DNA from: Paenibacillus pectinilyticus
GTDB taxonomy: Bacteria; Bacillota; Bacilli; Paenibacillales; NBRC-103111
Length of the DNA stretch: 64,000 nt
NCBI RefSeq assembly: GCF_001700435.1
Contig: NZ_LYPC01000030.1
Coordinates: 62,001 to 126,000, forward strand
Reading direction: 5' to 3'
The notes under the pieces were generated by a model, which was not told where the DNA came from, did not search any database, and worked only from the letters and a program-made list of their open reading frames with translations. This document shows positions 54,342 through 63,047 of this stretch, piece after piece. A program made the translations under genes and the position numbers. The stretch's first letter is position 1, and the number at the start of each line of letters is the position of its first letter.

Positions 54342-55277
54342 TCATAACCATTCTTTCTTTCTGAAAAGTATATACATGGCAATACCAAGCGCGCCCATGA
54401 ACGCAAGCACGAATTCATCGCCGTGAGCCACATGCAGGCCCAATATATTATCGAAATTCATCCCGAAGACGCCGGTAATGAAGGTTAAGGGCATGAAGAT
54501 CGTTGTCAGTGCGGTAAACACGCGCATGATATCATTCGCACGGTTCGCGAGGCTGGACTGATAAGCTTCTCGTAAGTTCCCCATGAGATCGCGGAGCGTA
54601 TCGAAGGTATCCACGATTTTGACGGCATTTTCATAAATGTCGCCGAAATACTTCTGGAGCTGATGATCGATCAGCCGCAATTCTTTTTTACCAAGCGTTC
54701 CGATCACATCGCGCTGAGGGACGAGTACCTTTTTCAACCACAAAATTTCAGATCGAAGTCCAATAATTTCATTCAAATGGGTCTTTTTCGTCGCCATCAG
54801 AATATCTTCTTCCAGCTTCTCAATCTTCGCTTCAATTCGGTCACCGACGGCCACATAGTTATCGACGACTAAATCGACCAAATGATAAAGGAAACGATCG
54901 GCACTATTGACTTCTTCCTCCCAGAGGAACGGTTTGAGTGCGCGGAGTTCATTAATTTTTTGTCGTGTAACGGTAATAATGACATGTTTGCTTAAGAATA
55001 GATTAAGTGCGCGTAAGAAAATTTCTTCATCATCAAAACGAATGCTATTAATCACAATAAAATAATGGGAATCATAAAATTCAATCTTCGGACGCTGTTC
55101 TTCCTCACTTAGACAGTCTTCTACGGCCAAATCATGCAGATGAAAAAGAGGCTGAAGTAATTCCAGATCCTCAATCCCCGCATCAATCCAATAGAAACCT
55201 TGACTAGGCGGTGTAAGCGCAGCGGTCACGTCATCAACAAGCGTAAAAATACCATTTTGAACCAACCGTGTTTTCAT
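54342..55277 (-). CDS. corA: CorA family magnesium/divalent cation transporter
   Basis: 311 residues with a long helical cytosolic N-terminus and two C-terminal membrane helices. The GMN motif appears in GVFGMNFDN between them. It carries Mg2+ (or Co2+/Mn2+ in relatives). GGGGTGAGC precedes the ATG at 55277; a start at 55295 lies within that site. It is preceded by a leader of about 180 nt. Confidence 0.92.
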   Translation of the reverse strand: MKTRLVQNGIFTLVDDVTAALTPPSQGFYWIDAGIEDLELLQPLFHLHDLAVEDCLSEEEQRPKIEFYDSHYFIVINSIRFDDEEIFLRALNLFLSKHVIITVTRQKINELRALKPFLWEEEVNSADRFLYHLVDLVVDNYVAVGDRIEAKIEKLEEDILMATKKTHLNEIIGLRSEILWLKKVLVPQRDVIGTLGKKELRLIDHQLQKYFGDIYENAVKIVDTFDTLRDLMGNLREAYQSSLANRANDIMRVFTALTTIFMPLTFITGVFGMNFDNILGLHVAHGDEFVLAFMGALGIAMYILFRKKEWL

Positions 55278-55460
55278 CTGCTCACCCCTTTGCATGGAAT
55301 GAGCCGGTTATGTTCATCTAGAAGAGCATAGCTCGGGATGAAGAGACAACCGACTGCATTCCTACAGTTTGAAATTGTGTACTGCTGACCTTGCAGGTGC
55401 TACTCCTCGGGTCTCCGTCCAAGCGTATGCCCTCCTTTTTCGTCCGTGTCGAATACTTGT
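55278..55460 (-). ncRNA. Unassigned structured leader of corA (candidate metal-sensing RNA)
   Basis: From the promoter start near 55456 to the corA start, about 180 nt has no open frame of note. It contains, on the minus strand, GAGGAGTAGCACCTGC, a CGGTTGTCTCTTCAT/ATGAACATAACCG hairpin, and other paired segments. The text does not match the M-box motifs I know. A weak resemblance to the GGGGAGUAGC element of the yybP-ykoY Mn2+ riboswitch was noticed but is not convincing. Confidence 0.45.
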
Positions 55461-55462
55461 CT

Positions 55463-55491
55463 AGTATACCTGTTCATATATCCCGTTTCAA
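55463..55491 (-). promoter_or_regulatory. Promoter of corA (minus strand)
   Basis: On the minus strand, TTGAAA (55491-55486), a 17-bp spacer and TATACT (55468-55463). Confidence 0.8.
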
Positions 55492-55562
55492 GCCAAAAAG
55501 TTTGATGAAATAAGGGAATTTGTCGTTTTGATATCGTATGGAAAAAAGGCTAGGCCTGTGCC

Positions 55563-55593
55563 AAAAAAATAACCGCCATAACTTACATGGCGG
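55563..55593 (-). terminator. Terminator overlapping the stop of the small minus-strand gene
   Basis: CCGCCAT and ATGGCGG form the stem and a T run follows on the minus strand. The stem includes the last codons of the gene ending at 55583. Confidence 0.85.
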
Positions 55594-55810
55594 CACTTAG
55601 AATTTTATTTTTAATCTCCAAATACATTTGAATTAACTCGGGTGCGCCGCGCTCCATCAGATCCTCTTCGCTTGTTGCTCCATAAATCAGGTAAAGCTGT
55701 GAGACAGCCTTATCGGCTTGTTCTGGCGTTGGTTTGGTGGTTTCAATCAGGGAAAAGAAGCGATGCAAGGAAGCGAATGCCGAGAAATTATCCGTTGTTT
55801 GGGTGGACAT
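55583..55810 (-). CDS. Small hypothetical protein
   Basis: 75 residues, helical, with no membrane segment or known motif. On the minus strand GAGGG lies before the ATG at 55810, and a terminator overlaps the stop. Function not known. The next 220 bp up to the S-box is noncoding and holds the metA promoter. Confidence 0.65.
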   Translation of the reverse strand: MSTQTTDNFSAFASLHRFFSLIETTKPTPEQADKAVSQLYLIYGATSEEDLMERGAPELIQMYLEIKNKILSAAM

Positions 55811-55971
55811 GAAGATCCCTCATTTCTTGATAAGTTCTTTTACCTACATAGTTAACCTTCTTTTGATAAAATTAAACACTATTTATTGATACATATTGTA
55901 TCATAAAGAAATGGAATTTACATCAATTCAAGAAATTTGCAATTCCTTTAAATTGGAACAAGCTGACCATC

Positions 55972-55999
55972 TTGACTTTAGTTCAATTTATAGTATGAT
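55972..55999 (+). promoter_or_regulatory. Promoter of the met operon
   Basis: TTGACT at 55972-55977, 16-bp spacer, TATGAT at 55994-55999, followed by the S-box. Confidence 0.7.
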
Positions 56000-56023
56000 A
56001 ATGCTAATCGCATACGTTACGTT

Positions 56024-56156
56024 TTCTTATCAAGAGTAGGTGGAGGGACTAGCCCAATGACACCCGGCAACCGACAAACCTTTGTAATCCAAAGGGGAGC
56101 ACGGTGCTAATTCTTGCGGAAACGCTGTTTACAGCGAATCTGGGAGATAAGAGAAG
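56024..56156 (+). ncRNA. SAM-I (S-box) riboswitch
   Basis: The start CTTATCAAGAGTAGGTGGAG, the CCCGGCAACC core and the GGGAGATAAGAG end are typical S-box sequence. It precedes metA and senses S-adenosylmethionine. Confidence 0.95.
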
Positions 56157-56177
56157 GACATTGACTTTGATTTTCTA

Positions 56178-56216
56178 TGGCCTTTCTCTGATTCCAGAGA
56201 AGGTCATTTTTGCGTT
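56178..56216 (+). terminator. S-box terminator
   Basis: TTTCTCTG and CAGAGAAG around ATTC, with outer TGGCC/GGTCA pairing and TTTTT. Confidence 0.85.
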
Positions 56217-56264
56217 CATATAGGCCTTTGATCAAACTCAAACTAAAGAAGAGGAGTGAACAGG

Positions 56265-57209
56265 ATGCCGATCAAGATTCCTGACAACCTGCCTGCCAAA
56301 GAAATTTTAAACCAAGAGAACATCTTCACCATGGATGAATCCGTCGCGTATCACCAGGATATACGTCCACTTCGCATTGCCCTGCTTAATTTAATGCCGA
56401 CAAAGGAAACGACGGAGACGCAGTTGCTGCGCTTGATCGGGAACACGCCACTGCAAGTGGAGTTCGTGCTTCTTCACCCCAAGACACATACGTCCAAGAA
56501 TACTTCACTCGAGCATTTAGATATGTTCTATAAAACCTTTGATGATATCAAAGACGATAAGCTAGATGGTATGATTATTACCGGTGCGCCCGTGGAACAA
56601 ATGGATTTTGAGGATGTGAACTACTGGGAAGAGCTGACGCAGATTTTGGAATGGAGCAAGCGTAACGTGACGTCCACCTTGCATATCTGTTGGGCTGCTC
56701 AAGCCGGTTTATATCATCATTTCGGTGTTCGGAAATATGCGCTTGAGAAGAAAATGTTCGGTGTTTTCCCTCACACGGTAAGTGTCCCGAACACGAAGCT
56801 GCTGCGCGGCTTTGATGAAGTGTTCAATGTGCCGCAATCTCGCCACACCGATATTAGTCGAGAAGATATTGAACGATGTCCAGATTTGGAAATTTTAGCA
56901 GAATCCGATGACTCTGGCGTATATATCGTTGCAACGCGAGATGGGAAGCATATTTTCGTAACCGGACATTCCGAATATGATGCGTGCTCCTTGAAGTGGG
57001 AATATGATCGCGATGTGAGCAAAGGGCTGCCAATCGACATTCCGAACAATTATTATCCGAATAACGATCCAAGTAGAATGCCTTATAATACGTGGAGAGC
57101 GCATGCGAACTTGCTGTTCTCGAACTGGCTGAACTATTATGTATATCAAGAAACGCCGTTTGAACTAACCGTTAATATTAATGAAAGCTTGGCAAGTTCG
57201 CAATTGTAA
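56265..57209 (+). CDS. metA: Homoserine O-acyltransferase (MetA)
   Basis: 314 residues, with LNLMPTKETTETQLLRL near the front, and the catalytic Cys in LHICWAAQAG, followed by GHSEYDA. In Firmicutes MetA proteins usually use acetyl-CoA. The S-box regulates it and it heads met genes. AGAGGAG favours ATG 56265 over GTG 56256. Confidence 0.94.
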   Translation: MPIKIPDNLPAKEILNQENIFTMDESVAYHQDIRPLRIALLNLMPTKETTETQLLRLIGNTPLQVEFVLLHPKTHTSKNTSLEHLDMFYKTFDDIKDDKLDGMIITGAPVEQMDFEDVNYWEELTQILEWSKRNVTSTLHICWAAQAGLYHHFGVRKYALEKKMFGVFPHTVSVPNTKLLRGFDEVFNVPQSRHTDISREDIERCPDLEILAESDDSGVYIVATRDGKHIFVTGHSEYDACSLKWEYDRDVSKGLPIDIPNNYYPNNDPSRMPYNTWRAHANLLFSNWLNYYVYQETPFELTVNINESLASSQL

Positions 57210-57256
57210 TTGAACTAGAAATCGCATCCATACCCATACCTTGAGGAGGAATTCCC

Positions 57257-58429
57257 TTGTTGAAAATCGAAAGTCGTCTCGCTCAAATTGGCTCCATTGA
57301 AGAACCTGTGACAGGTGCTGTAAGCTTTCCCGTTTATCAAGCAACTGCATTTCGCCACCCTAAGCTAGGGCAAAGCACGGGCTTTGACTATGCGCGTACC
57401 AAAAGTCCAACCCGTAAAGTGCTTGAAGATGCGATCGCGGGGCTCGAATCCGGTGATGCTGGCTTTGCTTGTTCCTCAGGAATGGCAGCCTTGCAAACGA
57501 TTTTCGCTTATTTCAGCCAAGGTGATCATTTGATCGTTTCCTTGGATTTATATGGCGGTACGTATCGCCTATTAGAAAGAATTATGTCCCGTTTCGGTGT
57601 AACCGCTACGTACGTTGATACGAACGATTTGGATGCCCTAGAAGGTGCGTACCAAGCGAATACAAAAGGTCTCGTTATCGAAACACCAACGAACCCGCTC
57701 ATGATGATTACGGATCTCGAGCTTGTCTGTACGTGGGCCCGTAAAAAGGGCATCGTATCCATCGTTGATAACACGTTGCTTACGCCATACCTGCAACGCC
57801 CAATTGAGCTTGGTGCGGATATTGTTATTCACAGTGCGACGAAATATTTGGGCGGTCATAATGACGTGCTTGCCGGTTTGATCGTAACGAAGGGCAAAGA
57901 GCTTTCGGAGCAAATGGCGATCCTTCATAACTCCATTGGCGCTGTGCTCGGGCCGCAAGACAGCTGGCTGCTTATGAGAGGGATGAAAACTCTAGCGCTT
58001 CGCATGGAGCGTCATGAACAGAATGCTACAGCGATTGCGAACTTCTTATTAGAGCACCCGCTGATCTCCAATGTGTACTATCCGGCGCTTGAGTCACACC
58101 CTGGTCATGCGATTCAAAACAAGCAATCCAGCGGTAACACAGGGATCTTCTCCTTCAAAGTAAATGATGCTCGTTTAGTTGAGCCAATTCTTCGTCACAT
58201 TAAGCTGATTGCTTTCGCGGAAAGCTTAGGCGGTGTGGAATCCTTGATGACGTACCCAGCCGTACAAACCCATGCGGATATTCCGCTTGAAATTAGACAG
58301 CAAATTGGTGTCGATGACCGTCTGCTACGTTTCTCCGTAGGAATTGAGCATGTCGATGATATCATTGGGGATCTGTCCAATGCCCTGCAAGCGGCACAAG
58401 CCGAGTTGGAAGGAGCTTCACAATCATGA
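57257..58429 (+). CDS. metI: Cystathionine gamma-synthase / O-acetylhomoserine thiolyase (MetI-like)
   Basis: 390 residues of the Cys/Met PLP family: the PLP lysine lies in HSATKYLGGH, with ASSGMAALQ-like binding loop. It forms cystathionine (or homocysteine) from acylhomoserine. TTG start behind TTGAGGAGG. Overlaps metC by four bases. Confidence 0.9.
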   Translation: MLKIESRLAQIGSIEEPVTGAVSFPVYQATAFRHPKLGQSTGFDYARTKSPTRKVLEDAIAGLESGDAGFACSSGMAALQTIFAYFSQGDHLIVSLDLYGGTYRLLERIMSRFGVTATYVDTNDLDALEGAYQANTKGLVIETPTNPLMMITDLELVCTWARKKGIVSIVDNTLLTPYLQRPIELGADIVIHSATKYLGGHNDVLAGLIVTKGKELSEQMAILHNSIGAVLGPQDSWLLMRGMKTLALRMERHEQNATAIANFLLEHPLISNVYYPALESHPGHAIQNKQSSGNTGIFSFKVNDARLVEPILRHIKLIAFAESLGGVESLMTYPAVQTHADIPLEIRQQIGVDDRLLRFSVGIEHVDDIIGDLSNALQAAQAELEGASQS

Positions 58430-59601
58430 GCCATTCTTCAGATAAAGAACAACGCAAGCCCCATGGCAAATTTGCAACCAAACTGATCCATTTTGGCGGT
58501 GAAATTGACCAAGCAACAGGAGCTTCCAGTGTTCCGTTATACCAAGCTTCGACCTTTCATCAAGCCGATGTGGATGCTAATCAAGAGTATGATTATACAC
58601 GATCAGGTAATCCAACGCGTCAAGCATTGGAAGATTATATAGCTTTATTAGAAGGCGGTACGCGTGGATTCGCATTCGCTTCGGGGATGGCCGCGATTTC
58701 ATCAGCGTTAATGCTTTTGTCACAGGGCGATCATGTGATCTGTACGGAAGATGTATACGGTGGTACGTATCGCTTACTGACGACGATTATGAATCGCATG
58801 GGCGTGGAATCCACGTTTGTCGACATGACGGACATCGCTCAGGTGAGAGCGGCGCTTCGTTCCAACACGAGAGCTGTGTTCATCGAAACGCCTTCGAACC
58901 CTACGCTCCGCATCACAGACATTGGTGAGGTTGCTAAATTTGCCAAAGAGCATGATTTACTTACGATGCTGGATAATACCTTCATGACACCGTATCATCA
59001 GCGTCCAATCGAGCTAGGGATCGATATTGTGCTGCATAGCGCAACGAAATTCCTTGGCGGGCACAGTGATGTTCTAGCTGGGCTAGCTGTTGTAGCGAAT
59101 GACAGTCTGGGCCGTCGGATGAAGCAAATTCAGAATGGCATGGGGAACGTGCTCGGTATCCAAGATTCATGGCTGCTCATTCGCGGTATGAAAACCTTGC
59201 AAGCTCGTATGGAAATGTCCGAGAAAGGTGCTCGCAGATTAGCGCAATGGCTGACCGAGCAGCCTGATATTGATGTGGTCTACTACCCAGGTCTTCCTAA
59301 CCACCCAGGCCGTGAAATTCACGAGAAGCAGTCGCTAGGCTACGGAGCTGTCGTCTCATTTGACGTTGGATCTGGCGAGAAAGCGAAGAAATTGCTGAGT
59401 AAAGTGAAGATTCCACTTGTAGCCGTAAGCTTAGGTGCAGTCGAAAGTATTTTATCGTATCCAGCGATGATGTCGCATGCTGCGATGCCGAAGGAAGTTC
59501 GATTGCTGCGTGGGATTACAGACGGTCTTGTGAGATACTCGGTAGGACTCGAAGATATCGAGGATATTATTGAAGATTTGGAACAAGCCTTGCGAGGTTA
59601 A
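58426..59601 (+). CDS. metC: Cystathionine beta-lyase (MetC-like)
   Basis: 391 residues, same PLP family: lysine in HSATKFLGGH and ETPSNPTLRI loop. In the MetI-MetC order known from B. subtilis it converts cystathionine to homocysteine. Its ATG overlaps the metI stop, so it is translationally coupled. Specificity between lyase and synthase cannot be settled by eye. Confidence 0.88.
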   Translation: MSHSSDKEQRKPHGKFATKLIHFGGEIDQATGASSVPLYQASTFHQADVDANQEYDYTRSGNPTRQALEDYIALLEGGTRGFAFASGMAAISSALMLLSQGDHVICTEDVYGGTYRLLTTIMNRMGVESTFVDMTDIAQVRAALRSNTRAVFIETPSNPTLRITDIGEVAKFAKEHDLLTMLDNTFMTPYHQRPIELGIDIVLHSATKFLGGHSDVLAGLAVVANDSLGRRMKQIQNGMGNVLGIQDSWLLIRGMKTLQARMEMSEKGARRLAQWLTEQPDIDVVYYPGLPNHPGREIHEKQSLGYGAVVSFDVGSGEKAKKLLSKVKIPLVAVSLGAVESILSYPAMMSHAAMPKEVRLLRGITDGLVRYSVGLEDIEDIIEDLEQALRG

Positions 59602-59651
59602 CCGCCTCTGTATTCAGAAATTATTCATATTTAGCTAGGAATAACGACTGG

Positions 59652-59677
59652 AAAAAGCAGCCCTGTGCTGCTTTTTT
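59652..59677 (+). terminator. Terminator of the met operon
   Basis: AAAAAGCAGC, a five-base loop, GCTGCTTTTTT. Confidence 0.9.
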
Positions 59678-59737
59678 GGCATGAATATGGTACGATAATT
59701 GGATACGAGCCTTCAGAAAGTAAAGGAGTGATCTACT

Positions 59738-60874
59738 GTGAAACCGATCGATCGCATTTTAAATAAAGCACAAGCAGGCGGACGAATTGATGTAGAAGAA
59801 TGTATTACGCTATTCGAATCCGATCAAATAGAGAAAATTGGCGACACCGCCAATCAGATTATGAAGAAATGGCACCCGGATCCGATCACGACTTTCGTGA
59901 TTGGGCGGAACATTAACTATACGAACATTTGTGATGTGTATTGCCGATTCTGTGCGTTCTACCGCCCTCCAGGTTCGAAGGAAGGTTATGTTCTGCCGGA
60001 TGAGACGATTTTCCAGAAGATTCAAGAGACGTTGGATGTGGATGGCACAGAAATTTTGATGCAAGGCGGTACGAATCCGAATCTGCCTTTCAGTTATTAT
60101 ACGAATATTTTGCGCGAGATTAAGAAGCGCTTTGATATCACGATGCATTCCTTCTCACCCGCTGAAATTATGAAAATGAAAGATGTTTCTGACGGCTTGT
60201 CACTGGAGGAAGTCGTTCGCCAATTGCACGAAGCAGGGCTTGATTCCTTGCCTGGCGGCGGTGCTGAGATCCTTGATGACCGCACGCGTCGTAAGATCTC
60301 GAAGCTCAAAGGTTCGTGGCGCGATTGGATGGACGTGATGCAAACCGCTCACAAGATCGGCATGCACACAACAGGAACAATGGTTATCGGCTTCGGCGAA
60401 TCCATGGAAGAGCGCGCGCTTCATATGCTGCGCATCCGTGATGCGCAGGACGATGTGCTTCTGCAGAAGCTGAACACACCGGGCTTCTTAGCTTTCATCC
60501 CGTGGACGTTCCAACCGGACAACACGAACATGAAGGCGGAGAAAGTGACGCCTGAAGAATATTTGAAAACATTGGCCATCAGCCGCATTATGCTGGACAA
60601 TGTGCCGAACTTCCAATCCTCATGGGTCACGATGGGACCTGAGGTTGGTAAACAGACGCTAAGCTACGGCTGTAACGACTTCGGCAGCACGATGATCGAG
60701 GAGAACGTCGTATCCGCCGCGGGCACTACGCATAAGGTCAACGTGTCCTCGACGCTGGACATCATCCGTCAAGCGGGTAAAATCCCAGCGCAGCGGAATA
60801 CGAAGTATCAGATTCTGCGCGTGTTTGACGACGAGAATGTGAAGATTGATCGTGATTTTGTGATGCAGAACTAA
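59738..60874 (+). CDS. mqnC: Cyclic dehypoxanthinyl futalosine synthase (MqnC)
   Basis: 378 residues, a radical SAM enzyme with Cys65, Cys69 and Cys72 (CDVYCRFC) binding the cluster and MQGGTNP following. MqnC closes the ring of dehypoxanthinyl futalosine in the futalosine route to menaquinone. AAAGGAGTG lies before the GTG start. No other mqn gene lies here, so its pathway partners are elsewhere. Confidence 0.93.
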   Translation: MKPIDRILNKAQAGGRIDVEECITLFESDQIEKIGDTANQIMKKWHPDPITTFVIGRNINYTNICDVYCRFCAFYRPPGSKEGYVLPDETIFQKIQETLDVDGTEILMQGGTNPNLPFSYYTNILREIKKRFDITMHSFSPAEIMKMKDVSDGLSLEEVVRQLHEAGLDSLPGGGAEILDDRTRRKISKLKGSWRDWMDVMQTAHKIGMHTTGTMVIGFGESMEERALHMLRIRDAQDDVLLQKLNTPGFLAFIPWTFQPDNTNMKAEKVTPEEYLKTLAISRIMLDNVPNFQSSWVTMGPEVGKQTLSYGCNDFGSTMIEENVVSAAGTTHKVNVSSTLDIIRQAGKIPAQRNTKYQILRVFDDENVKIDRDFVMQN

Positions 60875-60887
60875 GATGATGTATGAT

Positions 60888-60928
60888 AAAGACGCTTATC
60901 AATTTTAAAAATTGATAGGCGTCTTTTT
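60888..60928 (+). terminator. Terminator after mqnC
   Basis: AAGACGCTTATCAATTTT and AAAATTGATAGGCGTCTT form a long stem followed by TTTTT. Confidence 0.92.
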
Positions 60929-61049
60929 GCGTTACAATGGCTTGGCTGTCGTCAAGAGGTAAGTCTCGATAAGCTCATCTATACAAATAAAGTGACCATC
61001 GCTTAAATGCGTTAGTCACACTTTTTACAGATACCCTTGTCTATGTTCA

Positions 61050-61268
61050 TCAAAAATCTTCCGATAAAATATACTTATAGTTGCGACACACATCGTTGTT
61101 AATGCATTGTGTAAGTTTAGTATTGTGATCTATGCGTCTTAGAACAGCTTTAAGACTATGGAGAACTTCGGTGGCTTCTAGCAAATAATGTTCATCGCCA
61201 AACATTTCAAAAAGGGTTAAGCAGTCATTGTATTCATCCAGCCATTCATTGTAGTTAAAAGAGATCAT
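61050..61268 (-). CDS. Small hypothetical protein
   Basis: 72 residues, helical and soluble, with Trp and two Cys near the end (KLTQCINNDVCRNYKY). On the minus strand AAGGAG favours the ATG at 61268 (MISFNYNEW) over upstream alternatives. No family recognised. Confidence 0.6.
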   Translation of the reverse strand: MISFNYNEWLDEYNDCLTLFEMFGDEHYLLEATEVLHSLKAVLRRIDHNTKLTQCINNDVCRNYKYILSEDF

Positions 61269-61363
61269 TGCCATCACTCCTTTGACTAAATGATACAATA
61301 ACTATATTAAAATAGTATGAAAATTCCCACTTAAATCATAGAGTTAATATTCATACTTATCTT

Positions 61364-61393
61364 AAAGAAGCAGCCGCGGCTGCTTCTTTTTTC
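61364..61393. terminator. Palindromic terminator upstream of the small membrane peptide
   Basis: AAGAAGCAGCC and GGCTGCTTCTT form a perfect palindrome, followed by TTTTTT. It is in an apparently gene-free gap. Confidence 0.75.
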
Positions 61394-61494
61394 CAATACG
61401 CATAATTTTAATCTAATCTTCAGGTAACCATCGGTCAATAAGCGTACAATGAGGGAACACCACAAATTTGGGATCGAAGATCGGAGTGATTTTT

Positions 61495-61593
61495 GTGAAA
61501 CTGTTTAAAAGTTTTGTGCAAGGATTCCTGTATGCTTTTGTCTCTATTGGTGTCCTCCCTTTCTTGCTCGTGAAGGCTCTAATGGAGCTGTAA
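61495..61593 (+). CDS. 32-residue membrane peptide
   Basis: GTG at 61495 to TAA at 61591-61593. TCGGAGTGAT lies seven bases before the start. The peptide begins MKLFKSF and is hydrophobic through its middle, ending in MEL, like a one-helix membrane peptide. It lies in front of ytxC on the same strand. Supported by RBS and composition only. Confidence 0.5.
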   Translation: MKLFKSFVQGFLYAFVSIGVLPFLLVKALMEL

Positions 61594-61747
61594 CACGCCT
61601 ATTTACTTTCATGAGGAGCGGCCTAGTGCTGCTCCTTTTTTGCATGCCCAAATCCCTTCCGCAAATGGCAAATTGTTCGTTGTATATCTCCCACCTATCG
61701 ACCATATACTCTTAAAAGGAGGATGCATAGATGGAAGGAGTGAGCAC

Positions 61748-62695
61748 ATGGAACTGTTTGCAATTGCCCTGATCAATGTCGAGGAATCCTATGTACGTTC
61801 GCTAAGCGCGAAGGTCAATCAAGCGCTGCAGCATTTACATATCGTCCAAAATGGCTTAACGGCTACTTACACTTGGTGTGAAACACGTGCTTTTATTTAT
61901 GTGGAAGTGGAGGCGGGGAGTGTTCTTCATGACCCGTTTGTTCATGAGGATCAGGTGAGAGCATGCCTGGCAGAGACCTTGGCTAGCCACATTGTTGCGG
62001 ACAAGGAATCGGAGATCCTGCGCAATCTGATCACAAAGGATTTTAAATACGAGAAAGAATCTGATCTAATCGCCATTGAAGGGTACTGCAAGCAATCCTT
62101 GATCCAGGAGAGTGACGTGGATGGTCTGCCGCTAATGAGCAGTAGTCCAAGTCGTATCCGTCGGATTCAGATACTGAAGGAGCTTTTGAGTGGTTTACTG
62201 GAGGAGAAGCCTCATCTTAGCTTAGATGGCTTTATTAAATTCCGCCTTCAGGAATACAAGGAAGAACTGCGTGAAATCGCGGAGTACGCGATTGACGAAT
62301 TTATGATGGATCGGCAGTATCAGGAATTCATTTCACTCTTGCAATACTTCGTCTATATTCAGGAAGCTAAGATTCCCGCGGCACATCTCATTCACAAAGG
62401 TGGACATGAGTTTGTCATTTTGAATGACCGGATGGAGCCTATAGACGCGAATGAATTTGACGCAAGTTTTCGAATGGAAATGCTGGAGAAGGATATCAAT
62501 TTTGAGGATATGATTGTAAGCACGCTCATTACGGTCTCTCCGGCCAACATTGTTATTCATACGCGTGACCCTGAGCTTACGATCATCAAAACGATTCGGC
62601 AGATCTTTGAAGATCGTACAACGGTTTGCGGTTATTGCCGCACGTGTGACCTCTATCTCGGCGACACGAAGAAGCAGGATCAACTATCCCCTTGA
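61748..62695 (+). CDS. ytxC: YtxC-like sporulation protein
   Basis: 315 residues, mostly helical, without catalytic motif. The FIKFRLQEYKEELREIAEYAIDEF block is typical of YtxC, a Firmicute protein tied to sporulation and encoded before thrS in Bacillus, as here. AAGGAGTGAG supports ATG 61748; the frame extends further upstream without a ribosome binding site. Confidence 0.82.
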   Translation: MELFAIALINVEESYVRSLSAKVNQALQHLHIVQNGLTATYTWCETRAFIYVEVEAGSVLHDPFVHEDQVRACLAETLASHIVADKESEILRNLITKDFKYEKESDLIAIEGYCKQSLIQESDVDGLPLMSSSPSRIRRIQILKELLSGLLEEKPHLSLDGFIKFRLQEYKEELREIAEYAIDEFMMDRQYQEFISLLQYFVYIQEAKIPAAHLIHKGGHEFVILNDRMEPIDANEFDASFRMEMLEKDINFEDMIVSTLITVSPANIVIHTRDPELTIIKTIRQIFEDRTTVCGYCRTCDLYLGDTKKQDQLSP

Positions 62696-62720
62696 CCTTG
62701 CCCCGCTCGCCATTTATAAT
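62692..62720 (+). promoter_or_regulatory. Promoter of the thrS T-box transcript, overlapping the ytxC stop
   Basis: TTGACC at 62692-62697, 17-bp spacer and a perfect TATAAT at 62715-62720. The -35 box includes the ytxC TGA. Confidence 0.85.
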
Positions 62721-62726
62721 AGTGAA

Positions 62727-63013
62727 CGAAGGCGTTAGTATCAAAGACAAGAACTTTCTGTATGAACTGCTCAGAGAGAGGAGACCAGGCTGCAATCTCC
62801 TTCAGCGAATCGGATTGTTTACCCCTTTGTAGCCGTATTGTGGAATTCGGCCTGATTTGCAGGTCCGATACTATACAGTACCGGAATCATTCCCGTTAAC
62901 GAATGCTGATGAGGATTCGACTTATCCCTTGGATAGGAGCGAATCGAACTAGGGTGGAACCACGAGCTGAGCGCACTCGTCCCTTTATGGGATGTAGTGT
63001 GCTTTTTTGCGTT
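62727..63013 (+). ncRNA. T-box leader of thrS
   Basis: AGGGTGGAACCACG at 62951-62964 is a T-box variant, followed by a terminator (GCGCACT...AGTGTGC with T run at about 63007). The gene behind is thrS, so tRNA-Thr is the likely ligand; the specifier triplet could not be fixed by eye. Confidence 0.88.
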
Positions 63014-63047
63014 CATTTTTATTAACACAAATTAGGAGGCAACGAAG

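Noticed and set aside
55278..55460. M-box magnesium riboswitch before corA
   Set aside because: The conserved M-box segments are not recognisable; the leader is reported as unassigned instead.
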